From NCBI RefSeq assembly GCF_002454115.1, contig NZ_DKIH01000009.1:307682-371681 (forward strand): 64,000 bases of DNA, given 5' to 3'. This DNA is from Sphingopyxis sp. UBA6723. Its GTDB lineage: Bacteria; Pseudomonadota; Alphaproteobacteria; Sphingomonadales; Sphingomonadaceae. Of this stretch, positions 36,308-44,663 are shown in pieces (the first letter of the stretch is position 1; each line of letters begins with the position of its first letter). The position numbers and the translations under genes are program-made. The notes below the pieces were generated by a model. The model had not been told where the DNA came from. It did no database searches and saw only the letters and a list, made by a program, of their open reading frames with translations.

Positions 36308-37914
36308 GATGTGATTCTCTCGATTTGGGGGACGGGGATGGATGACTGGAGCAAAGCGGTCAGGCTGGCTCGGTCGTTGATGAACGCCAGAAAATCGTCC
36401 GCCGACAGCGGCCGGGAAAAATAATAGCCCTGAAAATGGCGGCAGCCATGCTGGACCAGCCAGCGATATTCCTCGGTGGTTTCCACACCCTCGGCGAGCA
36501 CCCGAATGTCGAGACCGCGGCCAAGGGCAATGATACTCTGGCAGATCGCCTGACTTTGCGGTCGCCGATGAACGTCGGTCACGAACTCGCGATCAATCTT
36601 GATCTTGTCAAAGGTCAGCTGGCGAAGCGTGCTGAAGCTCGAATATCCGGTGCCGAAATCATCGATGGCGATTTTCACGCCCAGCGCGCGAATCTTGCCG
36701 AACAGCCGGGCGAGGGCAGCATCGTCGGTGCTGGCAACCCCCTCCGTCAGTTCGATTTCCAGACATGCGGGGTCGAGCGAATGATTGTGCAGCGTGCGGC
36801 TGAGCACCTCTGCGAATTTGGCGTCGTGAAGCTGGCTGGCAGACACGTTGATGGCGATCCTCAACGGACCCGCCGTGCCCCCCTCCCATTCGCTCGCCTG
36901 GCGCGCAGCCGCGTTGAGAACCCATAGTCCGACCTCTTCGGCCAAGCCCGATGCCTCGACGATCGGGATGAACAGCGACGGTGGCACACTCCCCCGCTCG
37001 GGATGGTTCCAGCGGATCAGCGCCTCCGCGCCCGTCACGCATTGCCAGTTCGCATCGATCAGCGGCTGGAAGAATAGCTGGAATTCGTTGCGGGCGATCG
37101 CGCCGCGCAAATCCTGTTCCATTGCATAGCGATGCTGAACTTGCGCAATGGCCTGATCGCTCAGCTCGTGCGTCTCAGCCAAATCGTCCAGCGCGAAGGA
37201 GGCAAGCGTTCGCGTCAGCAGCAGCTGCGGGGTGACGCCGTCCACCAACGCCGCACAACGCGTTGCAATGCTGGGCAATATCTCGCGTGGCCCGATCTGT
37301 ACGCGGCCACCAAGCGCATAGGCAATGGCGTCAATCTCCGATCGCGCCAGCAACGGGTCGATGTCTTTGCCATACCAGATGGCAAAATGCGCTTGATCGA
37401 CATGGGCGATCAGGCGTTCGGCGGGGATCATGCGAACGATGCGCCCGACGATTTCCAAAAGCACCCGCTCGGCAAGATCGGGGTCGAACCCGGCCAGACG
37501 TTCAAAGTCGTCGAGCGCAAATGTGCCAAGCACACCAGAGCCGTCCTGCTCCATTTGTTCGAGCAGCGGCTCGCGAGTTGGCAAGCCGCTGACCCCATGG
37601 CGTTCGATCAACCGGCGCTCGATCGTCGCCAGCGCCTGCTCAAGACCGTTGGCATTTTCCGCCAGCCGGTCGGCAATCGCGATTTTCTGGCCCTCGCCCG
37701 AAATAATCTCCAGCCGTTGCGACAACCGCCACAGCTTCCAGTCATGCCGCCACGCCGATCCCGCCCAGCCACACCCCACGGCCACGGCGATGAGCGCAAA
37801 GGTGGTGAGATCTTCGGCGCCAACATGCACTAGACAAGCGCCGGCCACAAAAACCGACGCTAGCGCCAGCCGGCGCAAGAGGATTGCCCCCGAAGTTGCC
37901 CCTGTTTGGACCAT
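36304..37914 (-). CDS. EAL-domain cyclic-di-GMP phosphodiesterase with degenerate GGDEF
   Basis: A 536-residue inner-membrane protein from the chosen ATG at 37914: two transmembrane helices (about 11-30 and 38-55), a GGDEF-like domain (about 110-250) without a GGDEF motif, and an EAL domain (about 265-515) with EALIRW at 297, NVSASQ and DDFGTGYSS, so probably active in c-di-GMP hydrolysis. In-frame starts upstream (38019, 38139) have no ribosome site. It is first in the operon that ends with the PP2C gene and divergent from a LuxR-type regulator. Confidence 0.85.
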   Translation of the reverse strand: MVQTGATSGAILLRRLALASVFVAGACLVHVGAEDLTTFALIAVAVGCGWAGSAWRHDWKLWRLSQRLEIISGEGQKIAIADRLAENANGLEQALATIERRLIERHGVSGLPTREPLLEQMEQDGSGVLGTFALDDFERLAGFDPDLAERVLLEIVGRIVRMIPAERLIAHVDQAHFAIWYGKDIDPLLARSEIDAIAYALGGRVQIGPREILPSIATRCAALVDGVTPQLLLTRTLASFALDDLAETHELSDQAIAQVQHRYAMEQDLRGAIARNEFQLFFQPLIDANWQCVTGAEALIRWNHPERGSVPPSLFIPIVEASGLAEEVGLWVLNAAARQASEWEGGTAGPLRIAINVSASQLHDAKFAEVLSRTLHNHSLDPACLEIELTEGVASTDDAALARLFGKIRALGVKIAIDDFGTGYSSFSTLRQLTFDKIKIDREFVTDVHRRPQSQAICQSIIALGRGLDIRVLAEGVETTEEYRWLVQHGCRHFQGYYFSRPLSADDFLAFINDRASLTALLQSSIPVPQIERITS

Positions 37915-38220
37915 CAGCGTCTTTTGGGGCGCGAGTTGATACCAAGTCCTTAAATTCTTGTACAGAAATGGAGCAGATTGGCTCGGTTCGTCGCATTTCA
38001 AACATGGCGTCAGCGCCATGTCGGGAGGCGTAACGACGGCCCGCCCGACCCAGATCGGTAGGATACCGGCTGGAAAAATCGGTCCGCCGCCCCCACCGCG
38101 CACGGTCTCCACTTTATCGCAGCGACAATCGATGCCCATCGCGTCGTCAAACTTAACATTTTTAAAGTTAATCTATTGGCTTTTTTCATAAATTTGGGTG
38201 ACATAGCGCGAAACAGAAAT
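37915..38220. other. divergent promoter region between EAL and LuxR-type genes
   Basis: About 306 bp. The rightmost 75 bases (38145-38220) are AT-rich (ACTTAACATTTTTAAAGTTAA) and include an imperfect inverted repeat TTAAC/GTTAA, a plausible promoter or operator. The left half is an open but non-similar extension of the EAL frame. Confidence 0.4.
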
Positions 38221-39354
38221 ATGATCGGAAAAACAGCGGACGCGATGGGGCTGCGGACGGAACCGGATTGGGACGATATTTTCATGCAGGCTGCGTTGCA
38301 GCCTGACATGTGGCTTGGCGCGCTCGACGCCCTTGCCAGTCATACCGGGTCGGGTCATGGCCAGTTGATCGGGGTCGGCGGCGCCCGCGAGATTCCGTTC
38401 AACATCGTGACCAATTTTGGTCCCCGCATGATCGAACATTTTGCGGTCAGCGGCTGGGGCTCCGACAGCCATAATTTTCGGGTCGCCGCGTCGAACCGGC
38501 ATATCGAACGCGGCTTTTATGATCCCGTGCTGCACGAGGATCATTATGACCGGGTTATTCCGCAGCTTGCCTCGACCGCCTATGTCGACTGGTGCGAAGA
38601 GATTGGCATTCCCTTTGGTTGCCAGACCAATTTGGTGATCGATAATTTTGGCGTTGTGGGTCTCGCAACGCTGCGCAGCCGCCAGGATGGCCGGACGACG
38701 GCTGCGCAGCGCAAGATTTTCGCCAAGGGTGCCACGGCCGCGCGACGCGCCGTACGATTGCAAGAAAAGCTGGAGGGCGAACAGGCCAAGCTGCTTGTCG
38801 GCGCGTTCGACATCGTCCGGGTCAGCGCCTTCATCATCGACGGCCGCGGCCAGTTGCTCGCGCACAGCGCGGGTGCCGAAGTGATGCTGGCCGCTGGCGA
38901 CATCCGGCAGTCAGGCCGATCGATCGACGCGGCGGGCGCGCCTTTCACGCTGCGCCAAGCTGTCCAGGCGCTGACAACCGACCGCGGCCTCGACCATGTC
39001 CGAACCCGGATCGCGACGGCAGAGGACCGTCCGCCGCTGGTGATCGAGGGGTTTCGTCTGCCCGAACGCGAATGGTCGCTCGGCCGATTGCCGCATGCCA
39101 TTCTGATCGCCAACGCCCCCCGGCGCGATCGCGCGGGCGTGATACCTTTTCTGAGCGCGATTTATCGCCTCAGTCCGGCCGAGGCCGACATTGCAGTGCG
39201 ATTGTTCGAAGGCAAGCCGCGCCGCCAGATCGCGGAGGAGCGCGGGGTGACCGCCGAAACGCTGCGCGGCCAGATCAAGCATATCTATCTGAAATGCAAC
39301 GTCGACAGCGAAGCCGGATTGATGCGCCTGCTCGCGCCTATCCTGGGGTCATGA
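38221..39354 (+). CDS. LuxR-family transcriptional regulator
   Basis: A 377-residue protein with a C-terminal LuxR helix-turn-helix (about 310-375; YRLSPAEADIAVRLFEGKP then IAEERGVTAETLRGQIKHIY). The N-terminal 200 residues look like a GAF/autoinducer-binding-like sensor (CEEIGIPFGCQTNLV) but no acyl-homoserine-lactone site is evident, and no luxI is in the window. An alternative TTG start is at 38176. It may control the divergent c-di-GMP/kinase operon. Confidence 0.8.
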   Translation: MIGKTADAMGLRTEPDWDDIFMQAALQPDMWLGALDALASHTGSGHGQLIGVGGAREIPFNIVTNFGPRMIEHFAVSGWGSDSHNFRVAASNRHIERGFYDPVLHEDHYDRVIPQLASTAYVDWCEEIGIPFGCQTNLVIDNFGVVGLATLRSRQDGRTTAAQRKIFAKGATAARRAVRLQEKLEGEQAKLLVGAFDIVRVSAFIIDGRGQLLAHSAGAEVMLAAGDIRQSGRSIDAAGAPFTLRQAVQALTTDRGLDHVRTRIATAEDRPPLVIEGFRLPEREWSLGRLPHAILIANAPRRDRAGVIPFLSAIYRLSPAEADIAVRLFEGKPRRQIAEERGVTAETLRGQIKHIYLKCNVDSEAGLMRLLAPILGS

Positions 39355-39366
39355 CCATAAGTCGAT

Positions 39367-39620
39367 GATCCCCCAACAGGGGGATGATCCTTTTGGTCGA
39401 TCCAAATAGGGGATCGATTGCAAGGACTAAGGGGGGCCATTCCTTCGATTGTGTCGCGCCGGGTTTGCTTCCGGTCATCCGCGATGTGTCGCTGGGGTGA
39501 GCTTGTGATATTCCTGTCGTTCTACGCGACCCAGAATGGCAGGAGGAGGGTCCTCGCCAGTGACTACTGTGTGCGGCCTGGAAGAGCCCCGCCGAATGAT
39601 CGGCGGGGCTCTTTTCGTGT
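39367..39620 (+). ncRNA. candidate structured RNA with terminator
   Basis: A gene-free stretch dense in hairpins. ATCCCCC-aaca-GGGGGAT (39368-39385) and CGATCC/GGGATCG follow one another. A long-range stem then pairs AGGAC (about 39422) with GTCCT (about 39550) and GCCATTC with GAATGGC, enclosing about 90 bases. The strong terminator at 39582-39616 closes it. No downstream gene lies on the plus strand. A small RNA is possible; no known family was recognised. Confidence 0.35.
39582..39616 (+). terminator. strong intrinsic terminator
   Basis: AAGAGCCCCGCCG pairs with CGGCGGGGCTCTT around a 6-base loop, followed by a T-run. It also reads as a terminator on the minus strand, so it could end the CDF transcript too. 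Confidence 0.85.
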
Positions 39621-39653
39621 CGCGTCGGCAAATGCAGCGGGACATCGGATCGT

Positions 39654-40289
39654 TCAGTTGCCCGCCGCACTCGCTGGACTGGCCAGTTCGCCGCGCGCCT
39701 GACGGAACACCTCAATGCTGCCCCAGATGGCGAGCGTCGCCATAATCGTGGCGACGGCAAGGTCGGGCCAGTTTTGCCCCGTTCCGAACACGCCCAGCGC
39801 GGCGCCCATCACCGCGACATTGCCGATCGCGTCGTTGCGCGAGCAGATCCAAACCGAACGCATGTTCGCGTCGCCAGTGCGATAGCGATACAGCATCAGC
39901 GCCACCACGACATTGGCGGCGAGCGCGAGCGCGCCAATCAACCCCATGGTTTCGGCGTGCGGCGCCGACCCGTCGATGAAACCCCAGACTGCCGACCCCA
40001 GTACCCACAGGCCAAAGGCTAGCATGGTCACCGCCTTGATCATGGCCGCGCGGGCGCGCCATGCGAGTGCCATGCCCGCGACACCCAGGCTGATCGCGTA
40101 ATTGGCGGCATCGCCCAGGAAATCGAGCGCGTCGGCCTGCAGCGCGCGCGAATCCGAGGCAACGCCGGCCACGATTTCGACCCCAAACATCGCGGCGTTG
40201 ATCAGCAGCGCCGCCCACAGGATACGCCGCCAGCGCGGATCGTTGAGGGCGGTCGTACCGCTGGCACCAGCACAGCAATGATCGGACAA
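39654..40289 (-). CDS. cation diffusion facilitator (CDF) heavy-metal exporter
   Basis: A 211-residue inner-membrane protein with five to six helices and the CDF metal site DALDFLGDAANY in helix 2, with SRNDAIGN in helix 5 as the second half-site. There is no long C-terminal cytosolic domain. I place the start at the TTG at 40289 with AAGGAGG six bases upstream; the longer frame from GTG at 40325 overlaps the -10 element and cannot be translated from that promoter. It is divergent from a MerR regulator with a shared operator, so it is metal-induced (Zn, Cd or Pb). Confidence 0.88.
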   Translation of the reverse strand: MSDHCCAGASGTTALNDPRWRRILWAALLINAAMFGVEIVAGVASDSRALQADALDFLGDAANYAISLGVAGMALAWRARAAMIKAVTMLAFGLWVLGSAVWGFIDGSAPHAETMGLIGALALAANVVVALMLYRYRTGDANMRSVWICSRNDAIGNVAVMGAALGVFGTGQNWPDLAVATIMATLAIWGSIEVFRQARGELASPASAAGN

Positions 40290-40323
40290 GCCACAGCCTC
40301 CTTTGATCTTCGAGTCGGCACCC

Positions 40324-40357
40324 ACTATGCACCCTGTAGCAACTACAGGGTCAAGAG
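40324..40357 (-). promoter_or_regulatory. MerR-type operator/promoter of the CDF gene
   Basis: On the minus strand TTGACC (-35) and CATAGT (-10) are 19 bp apart, the over-long spacer typical of MerR activation. A perfect palindrome ACCCTGTAG-CAA-CTACAGGGT (40331-40351) lies between and over them, as in CadR/PbrR/ZntR sites. It also lies just upstream of the merR-type start at 40358. Confidence 0.9.
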
Positions 40358-40768
40358 ATGAAAATCGGCGAACTGTCGCGGGCGACCGGGACCAATATCG
40401 AAACCATCCGCTATTATGAGCGCATCGGGCTGTTGCCCGCGCCGCATCGCACCGCCGCGAACTATCGCAGCTATGGCGATCCGCACCGCGCGCGGCTGAC
40501 CTTTGTACGCCATTCGCGCGACCTGGGCTTTACGATCGAGGAAATCCGCTCGCTGCTCGACCTGTCGGACGATCCGGCGCGCGATTGCAGCGAGGCCGAC
40601 CGCATCGCAAGCCGCCATCTGGCGCAGGTCGAGGACAAGATCGCGCAGTTGACGCTGCTCCGCGACGAACTGACGCGCATTGTCGGCTGCTGCCGCGGCG
40701 GGGTTGCGGCGGACTGCCGGGTGATCGAGGCGCTGGGCGATCATGGGAGCTGTGCGGGGGCACATTAA
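40358..40768 (+). CDS. MerR-family metal-responsive regulator (ZntR/CadR-like)
   Basis: A 136-residue protein: N-terminal winged helix (KIGELSRATGTNIETIRYYERIGLLP), coiled-coil dimer helix (about 80-108) and a metal-binding loop with Cys77, Cys111, Cys112 and Cys120, plus Cys132. The paired CC is like ZntR, which suggests Zn or Cd/Pb rather than Cu or Hg. It twists the 19-bp-spacer promoter of the CDF exporter when metal binds. Confidence 0.9.
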   Translation: MKIGELSRATGTNIETIRYYERIGLLPAPHRTAANYRSYGDPHRARLTFVRHSRDLGFTIEEIRSLLDLSDDPARDCSEADRIASRHLAQVEDKIAQLTLLRDELTRIVGCCRGGVAADCRVIEALGDHGSCAGAH

Positions 40769-40798
40769 CGCATCGTGCGCAGAAAAATGATCCATCGT

Positions 40799-40881
40799 CC
40801 CGTTCGTGTCGAGCGAAGTCGAGACACCCATGGGTGTAGCGTTAGGTCGATGGGTGTCTCGACTTCGCTCGACACGAACGG
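40799..40881. repeat. palindromic repeat family A, copy 1
   Basis: An 83-bp element with near-perfect inverted arms, CCGTTCGTGTCGAGCGAAG... mirrored by CTTCGCTCGACACGAACGG, around a short variable middle. It lies between merR and the 3' end of tmRNA and may also act as a transcript-end hairpin. Confidence 0.9.
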
Positions 40882-40899
40882 ACACAGTGGTGCGGATTT

Positions 40900-41270
40900 A
40901 GCGCACGCCGATCAAAGGAACGGGAAAGGTGGGACGATTCTGTTGCCCGGCTCGTCCCCAGCCGCTGGTATCCGATTCTGTTGCCCGGTTCGGTCCGAAC
41001 CGCGTTCTATTTGTCTAACCTTAGGCCGTGAGGCTTATCGGTTAGGCAGCCAGAGCGAGTGCTTCGTTATCGTTAGCACCTATTGGTTTTGAGCCTTGAA
41101 CGGGTTACTCAGCCCGGAAGAAAATATCGCCTTTGAACACACGTCGATCCTGGTTCGGCCCCGTCAGAAGCCCGCTTTTCCGTGGCGGAAGGCGGGTTTG
41201 TGGTGGAGCCGCCGGGTACTGCCCCCGGGTCCGCTGTGTCTATTCCACGACACCATTTATCCTCATAGTC
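40900..41270 (-). ncRNA. ssrA: transfer-messenger RNA, permuted two-piece form
   Basis: Read leftwards, the acceptor piece comes first. It ends with T-stem CCGGG/CCCGG, acceptor strand CGGCTCC and encoded ACCA (CCA at 41203-41201). After a short spacer, the coding piece opens with GGGGCCG (41162-41156), which pairs with that acceptor strand. The tag frame at 41077-41042 reads GCT AAC GAT AAC GAA ... TAA, that is ANDNEALALAA and stop. Pseudoknot stems follow (for example CGGTTCGG/CCGAACCG and GGGACGA/TCGTCCC). Acceptor-before-coding order is the circular permutation of alphaproteobacteria. Outer ends are approximate. It rescues stalled ribosomes with SmpB. Confidence 0.93.
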
Positions 41271-41344
41271 GGCCGAAACCGACCTGACCCATATAGGGTG
41301 CATGAAAGGCTTTGGAAAGGGCAGCGCCCCACCCCACCACAATC

Positions 41345-41420
41345 GTCATCCCGGCGCAGGCCGGGATCTCGCCGCCGATATGTTACGCACCGGTGAGATC
41401 CCGGCCTGCGCCGGGATGAC
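41345..41420. repeat. palindromic repeat family C, copy 1
   Basis: A 76-bp inverted repeat with arms GTCATCCCGGCGCAGGCCGG and its mirror, next to the 3' end of mscL. Copy 2 is at 56562-56637. It is a typical intergenic REP-like sequence with strong hairpin potential. Confidence 0.9.
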
Positions 41421-41428
41421 TAAACGGA

Positions 41429-41845
41429 CTATTTCTTGCGCAGCTCGTCGCGGATTTCGGCCAAGATTTCAACCTCGGTCGGCCCAGCAGGGGCGTCAGG
41501 CGCCTTGCGAACAACGCGGTTGACCGTGCGAACGAGCAGGAAAATGATGAAGGCGAGGATCAGGAAATTGATCGTCGCGGTGATGAATGCGCCGTAGCCG
41601 AACATCGCCACCCCCGCCTCCTTCAGCGCGGCATAGTCGGTTGCCGTAACGCCGTCGGGAACCGGGCCAAGGCGAATGAACATGTTCGAAAAATCGACCC
41701 CGCCAAAGAGCGCGCCGACGACTGGCATGATGATATCCTCGGTCAGCGACTTGGTGATCGTGGCAAATGCGCCGCCGATGATGACACCGACCGCAAGGTC
41801 GATGACATTGCCGCGCGCGATAAATTCCCTGAACTCTCCCAGCAT
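41429..41845 (-). CDS. mscL: large-conductance mechanosensitive channel MscL
   Basis: A 138-residue protein: FREFIARGNVIDLAVGVIIGGAFATI opens the pore helix TM1, with TM2 around 75-100 and the charged helix ending EIRDELRKK. It opens under membrane tension to release osmolytes. GGGAG precedes the ATG at 41845; a 12-residue upstream extension is unlikely. Confidence 0.95.
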   Translation of the reverse strand: MLGEFREFIARGNVIDLAVGVIIGGAFATITKSLTEDIIMPVVGALFGGVDFSNMFIRLGPVPDGVTATDYAALKEAGVAMFGYGAFITATINFLILAFIIFLLVRTVNRVVRKAPDAPAGPTEVEILAEIRDELRKK

Positions 41846-41967
41846 GTTGCTGCTCCCTGGCTGGTTGATCCTGAGCGCCAACGGTGCCGCGCCGATTGCA
41901 CAAAGGCAAGCGACATCCTATGTAGTGTGTTGTTGCGGCAAAACGCCGCCGGAGGGAGTTTTTGACC

Positions 41968-42564
41968 ATGACCACTCGTACCGCCCGCTGGTTGATCCTG
42001 CCCGTCGCCGCGATGAGCCTGTCCGCATGCGGCATCAACAGCGTCCCCACCAAGGAAGAAGCCGCCAAGGCGAAATGGGCCAATGTCGAGGCCGCGTATC
42101 AGCGCCGCGCCGACCTGATCCCCAACCTCGTCGAAACCGCCAAGGGTGCGTCGCAGATCGAGCAATCGACGCTGGAAGGCGTTATGCAGGCGCGGGCATC
42201 GGCCACTCAAATCAAGCTCAGCACAGACGACCTTAACAGCCCTGAAAAGGTGCAAGCATTCCAGCAGGCACAGGGACAGGTAACAGGCGCGCTCGGTCGG
42301 TTGATGGCCACAGTTGAAGCCTATCCGACTCTCGCCAGCCAAGCGCGCTTCGCCGACCTGATGACCCAGCTCGAAGGCACCGAGAACCGAATCAACGTAT
42401 CGGTGCAGGACTATAATGGCGCGGTGCAGGATTATAACACGACGATCCGCACCTTCCCCGACATCATCGGCGCCAAAATCGTCCATGGCGCCAAGCCCAT
42501 GACGCCGTACAAGGCGATCACCCCGAACGCCAATCAGGCCCCGAAGGTCGATTTCGGGACTTAA
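41968..42564 (+). CDS. lemA: LemA-family lipoprotein
   Basis: A 198-residue protein with a lipobox LSAC (Cys near residue 19) and the helical LemA core (RRADLIPNLVETAKG, AYPTLASQARFADLMTQLEGTENRINV). Start at the ATG near 41968 after GAGGGAG; an in-frame TTG lies two codons upstream. First of three adjacent genes with two TPM-domain proteins, a recurrent bacterial cluster thought to act in envelope stress or quality control. Role not proven. Confidence 0.92.
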   Translation: MTTRTARWLILPVAAMSLSACGINSVPTKEEAAKAKWANVEAAYQRRADLIPNLVETAKGASQIEQSTLEGVMQARASATQIKLSTDDLNSPEKVQAFQQAQGQVTGALGRLMATVEAYPTLASQARFADLMTQLEGTENRINVSVQDYNGAVQDYNTTIRTFPDIIGAKIVHGAKPMTPYKAITPNANQAPKVDFGT

Positions 42565-42566
42565 GG

Positions 42567-43403
42567 GTGACGCTGACCGCCCTGCTGCGACCTCTGGCAA
42601 CAGCGGCCCTTTCGGGGCTGCTGTTGCTGGCGTTGCCCGCCACCGCGCAGACCTTCCCCAAGCTTGCGGGCAATCCCGTGGTCGATCAGGCCGACATCAT
42701 TCCGGCGGCTGAGGAAGCCGCGCTTAATGCGCAGCTCCTTGAACTGGAAAAAACGACGGGCCACCAGCTCGTCGTCGCCACGGTCAGCGATCTCGAAGGC
42801 CGCGACGTCGGCGACTATGGCTATCGGCTGGGGCGTGAGTGGGCGATCGGCGATGCCGAGAAGGACGACGGTGTCGTCTTTCTGATCGCGCCCAACGAGC
42901 GGAGGATGCACATTGCGGTCGGGCTGGGGCTCGAACCGGTGCTGACCGACGCGCTGTCGGGGCGGATCATCCGCGATACCGTCACACCGCTGTTCAAGGC
43001 GAACGACTATCCGGGCGGCATCCAGGCCGGGGTGAATGCGATCGCGCGGCAGATCCAGCTGCCGCCCGAGGAAGCGCAGGCGCGCGCTGCGGCGGCTGCC
43101 GCGAACGAGCGCAACCGCGCCGACGAGGGCAATATGGCCGGACTGTTCTTCGTCGGGTTCATCATTCTGATTTTCTTTGTCCTACCGATGCTGTCGCGTC
43201 TCGGGCGGCGTGGCAAAAAACGGCGCAAGGGGCGTCCGTGGGATGCGCCGATCATCATCTGGGGCGGCGGCGACTGGGGCGGCGGCAGCGGCGGATCGTC
43301 GTGGGGCGGCGGTGGCTGGGGCGCCGGCGGTGGCGGCGGTTTCGGCGGCTTTTCGGGTGGTGGCGGTTCCTTCGGGGGCGGCGGCGCCTCCGGCGGCTGG
43401 TAG
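42567..43403 (+). CDS. TPM-domain (YgcG-like) membrane protein with Gly-rich tail
   Basis: A 278-residue protein: signal peptide (ALPATAQ), TPM domain (about 38-165; VVDQADIIP, DDGVVFLIAPNERRMHIAVG), a transmembrane helix around 195-213, then a Lys/Arg-rich stretch and a long Gly/Trp/Ser-rich tail. GTG start at 42567, 2 bp after lemA, so coupled. The TPM domain faces the periplasm. Confidence 0.9.
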   Translation: MTLTALLRPLATAALSGLLLLALPATAQTFPKLAGNPVVDQADIIPAAEEAALNAQLLELEKTTGHQLVVATVSDLEGRDVGDYGYRLGREWAIGDAEKDDGVVFLIAPNERRMHIAVGLGLEPVLTDALSGRIIRDTVTPLFKANDYPGGIQAGVNAIARQIQLPPEEAQARAAAAAANERNRADEGNMAGLFFVGFIILIFFVLPMLSRLGRRGKKRRKGRPWDAPIIIWGGGDWGGGSGGSSWGGGGWGAGGGGGFGGFSGGGGSFGGGGASGGW

Positions 43404-43415
43404 GGAGAAGCGACC

Positions 43416-44102
43416 ATGCTGAAAAAAGTCAGCCATGTCAGCGCCGCCGACCATGATGTCGTTACCGTGGCGGTAGCCGCGGCCGAGGCGCACACCAGCG
43501 GTGAAATCGTCACCGTCGTCGCGGCGAAATCGAACGAGTATGATGATGTCGCGCTCGTCTGGGCAAGCGTCGTCGCGTTTGTCGCAATGTCGGTGATCAC
43601 GCTGTTTCCCGAATTTTTCCGCGGGCTTTACGACCGGCTGACCGGGGGCTGGGGCTATGAGCTCACCGCGAACCAATGGCTTGGCACCGTGATTGCCGTC
43701 GGCGTTCTCAAATGGATCGCGATTTGGCTGGTCCTGCTGTGGAAACCGCTGCGCATGGCGCTGACCCCGCGCGCGATCAAGGCCCAGCGCGTCCGCGCCC
43801 GGGCGATCGACCTGTTCAAGGTCGGGACCGAGGCGAAGACGTTGGGCCGCACCGGGGTGCTGCTGTACCTCAGCTTGAAAGAACATCGCGCCGACATCGT
43901 CGCCGACGAGGCGATCGCGGCGAAAGTCGCGCCTGAGGTCTGGGGCGATGCGATGGACGCGCTGATCGAACGCGTGCGTGCGGGCGAACCGGGGGCAGGC
44001 ATGGCGGCGGCGGTGACGCAGATGGGCGCCGTGCTGGCGCAGCATTTCCCGCGCGGCAGCGAAAATCCGAACGAACTGCCCGACCGGTTGATCGAGATTT
44101 AG
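43416..44102 (+). CDS. second TPM-domain membrane protein
   Basis: A 228-residue protein with two transmembrane helices (about 45-65 and 88-112) between an N-terminal half-domain (HTSGEIVTVVAAKSNEYDD) and a C-terminal TPM part (KTLGRTGVLLYLSLKEHRADIVADEAIA). It follows the YgcG-like gene by 12 bp. Two divergent TPM proteins with LemA suggest one membrane complex. Confidence 0.85.
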   Translation: MLKKVSHVSAADHDVVTVAVAAAEAHTSGEIVTVVAAKSNEYDDVALVWASVVAFVAMSVITLFPEFFRGLYDRLTGGWGYELTANQWLGTVIAVGVLKWIAIWLVLLWKPLRMALTPRAIKAQRVRARAIDLFKVGTEAKTLGRTGVLLYLSLKEHRADIVADEAIAAKVAPEVWGDAMDALIERVRAGEPGAGMAAAVTQMGAVLAQHFPRGSENPNELPDRLIEI

Positions 44103-44113
44103 GCGCGCGTTAG

Positions 44114-44662
44114 ATGACCCGTCCGAAGCCCGACACGCCCATCGAAACCCGCTGGGAAGGCCGCTTCATCACCGTGAAGCAGCAGGGGACGTGGGAATAT
44201 GTGTCGCGCTCGCGCGGTATCCGTGCGGCGGTGATTTTGGCGATCGACGATGCCGCGGATGGGCGGCATGTCATTCTGGTCGAGCAATATCGCGTTCCGA
44301 TGGGCAAGAATTGCCTGGAGCTGCCCGCGGGGCTGGTCGGGGACGACGGAAGCGCGGAAGGTTACGAAAGTGCCGCGCAGCGTGAGTTGGAGGAAGAGAC
44401 CGGGTATCAGGCTACCCGCTGGCAGACGGTCGGCGAATTCTACAGCTCGCCGGGGATGGTCAGCGAGAGTTTTACGCTGCTGGTGGCGACGGGGCTGACC
44501 AAGGTTGGCGACGGCGGCGGGGTCGATAGCGAGGATATTGTCGTTCACCGCATGCCGCTGGCCGGGATTGCCGATTTTGTGGCCGCGAAGCGTGCCGAGG
44601 GGTGCGGGATTGATGTGCGGGTGGCGATGTTGCTGGCGGGTGGGTTGTTGGGCAACCTCTAA
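44114..44662 (+). CDS. NUDIX hydrolase (ADP-ribose pyrophosphatase-like)
   Basis: A 182-residue protein with a complete Nudix box: G, five residues, E, seven residues, RELEEETG (about 76-98). LELPAGLV before it is typical of ADP-sugar pyrophosphatases. It follows the TPM gene by 11 bp. Cytosolic; substrate not certain. Confidence 0.9.
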   Translation: MTRPKPDTPIETRWEGRFITVKQQGTWEYVSRSRGIRAAVILAIDDAADGRHVILVEQYRVPMGKNCLELPAGLVGDDGSAEGYESAAQRELEEETGYQATRWQTVGEFYSSPGMVSESFTLLVATGLTKVGDGGGVDSEDIVVHRMPLAGIADFVAAKRAEGCGIDVRVAMLLAGGLLGNL

Positions 44663-44663
44663 T

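Noticed and set aside
41109..41396. Short open frames across the tmRNA region
   Set aside because: They overlap the tmRNA structure on both strands and have no similarity or ribosome sites.
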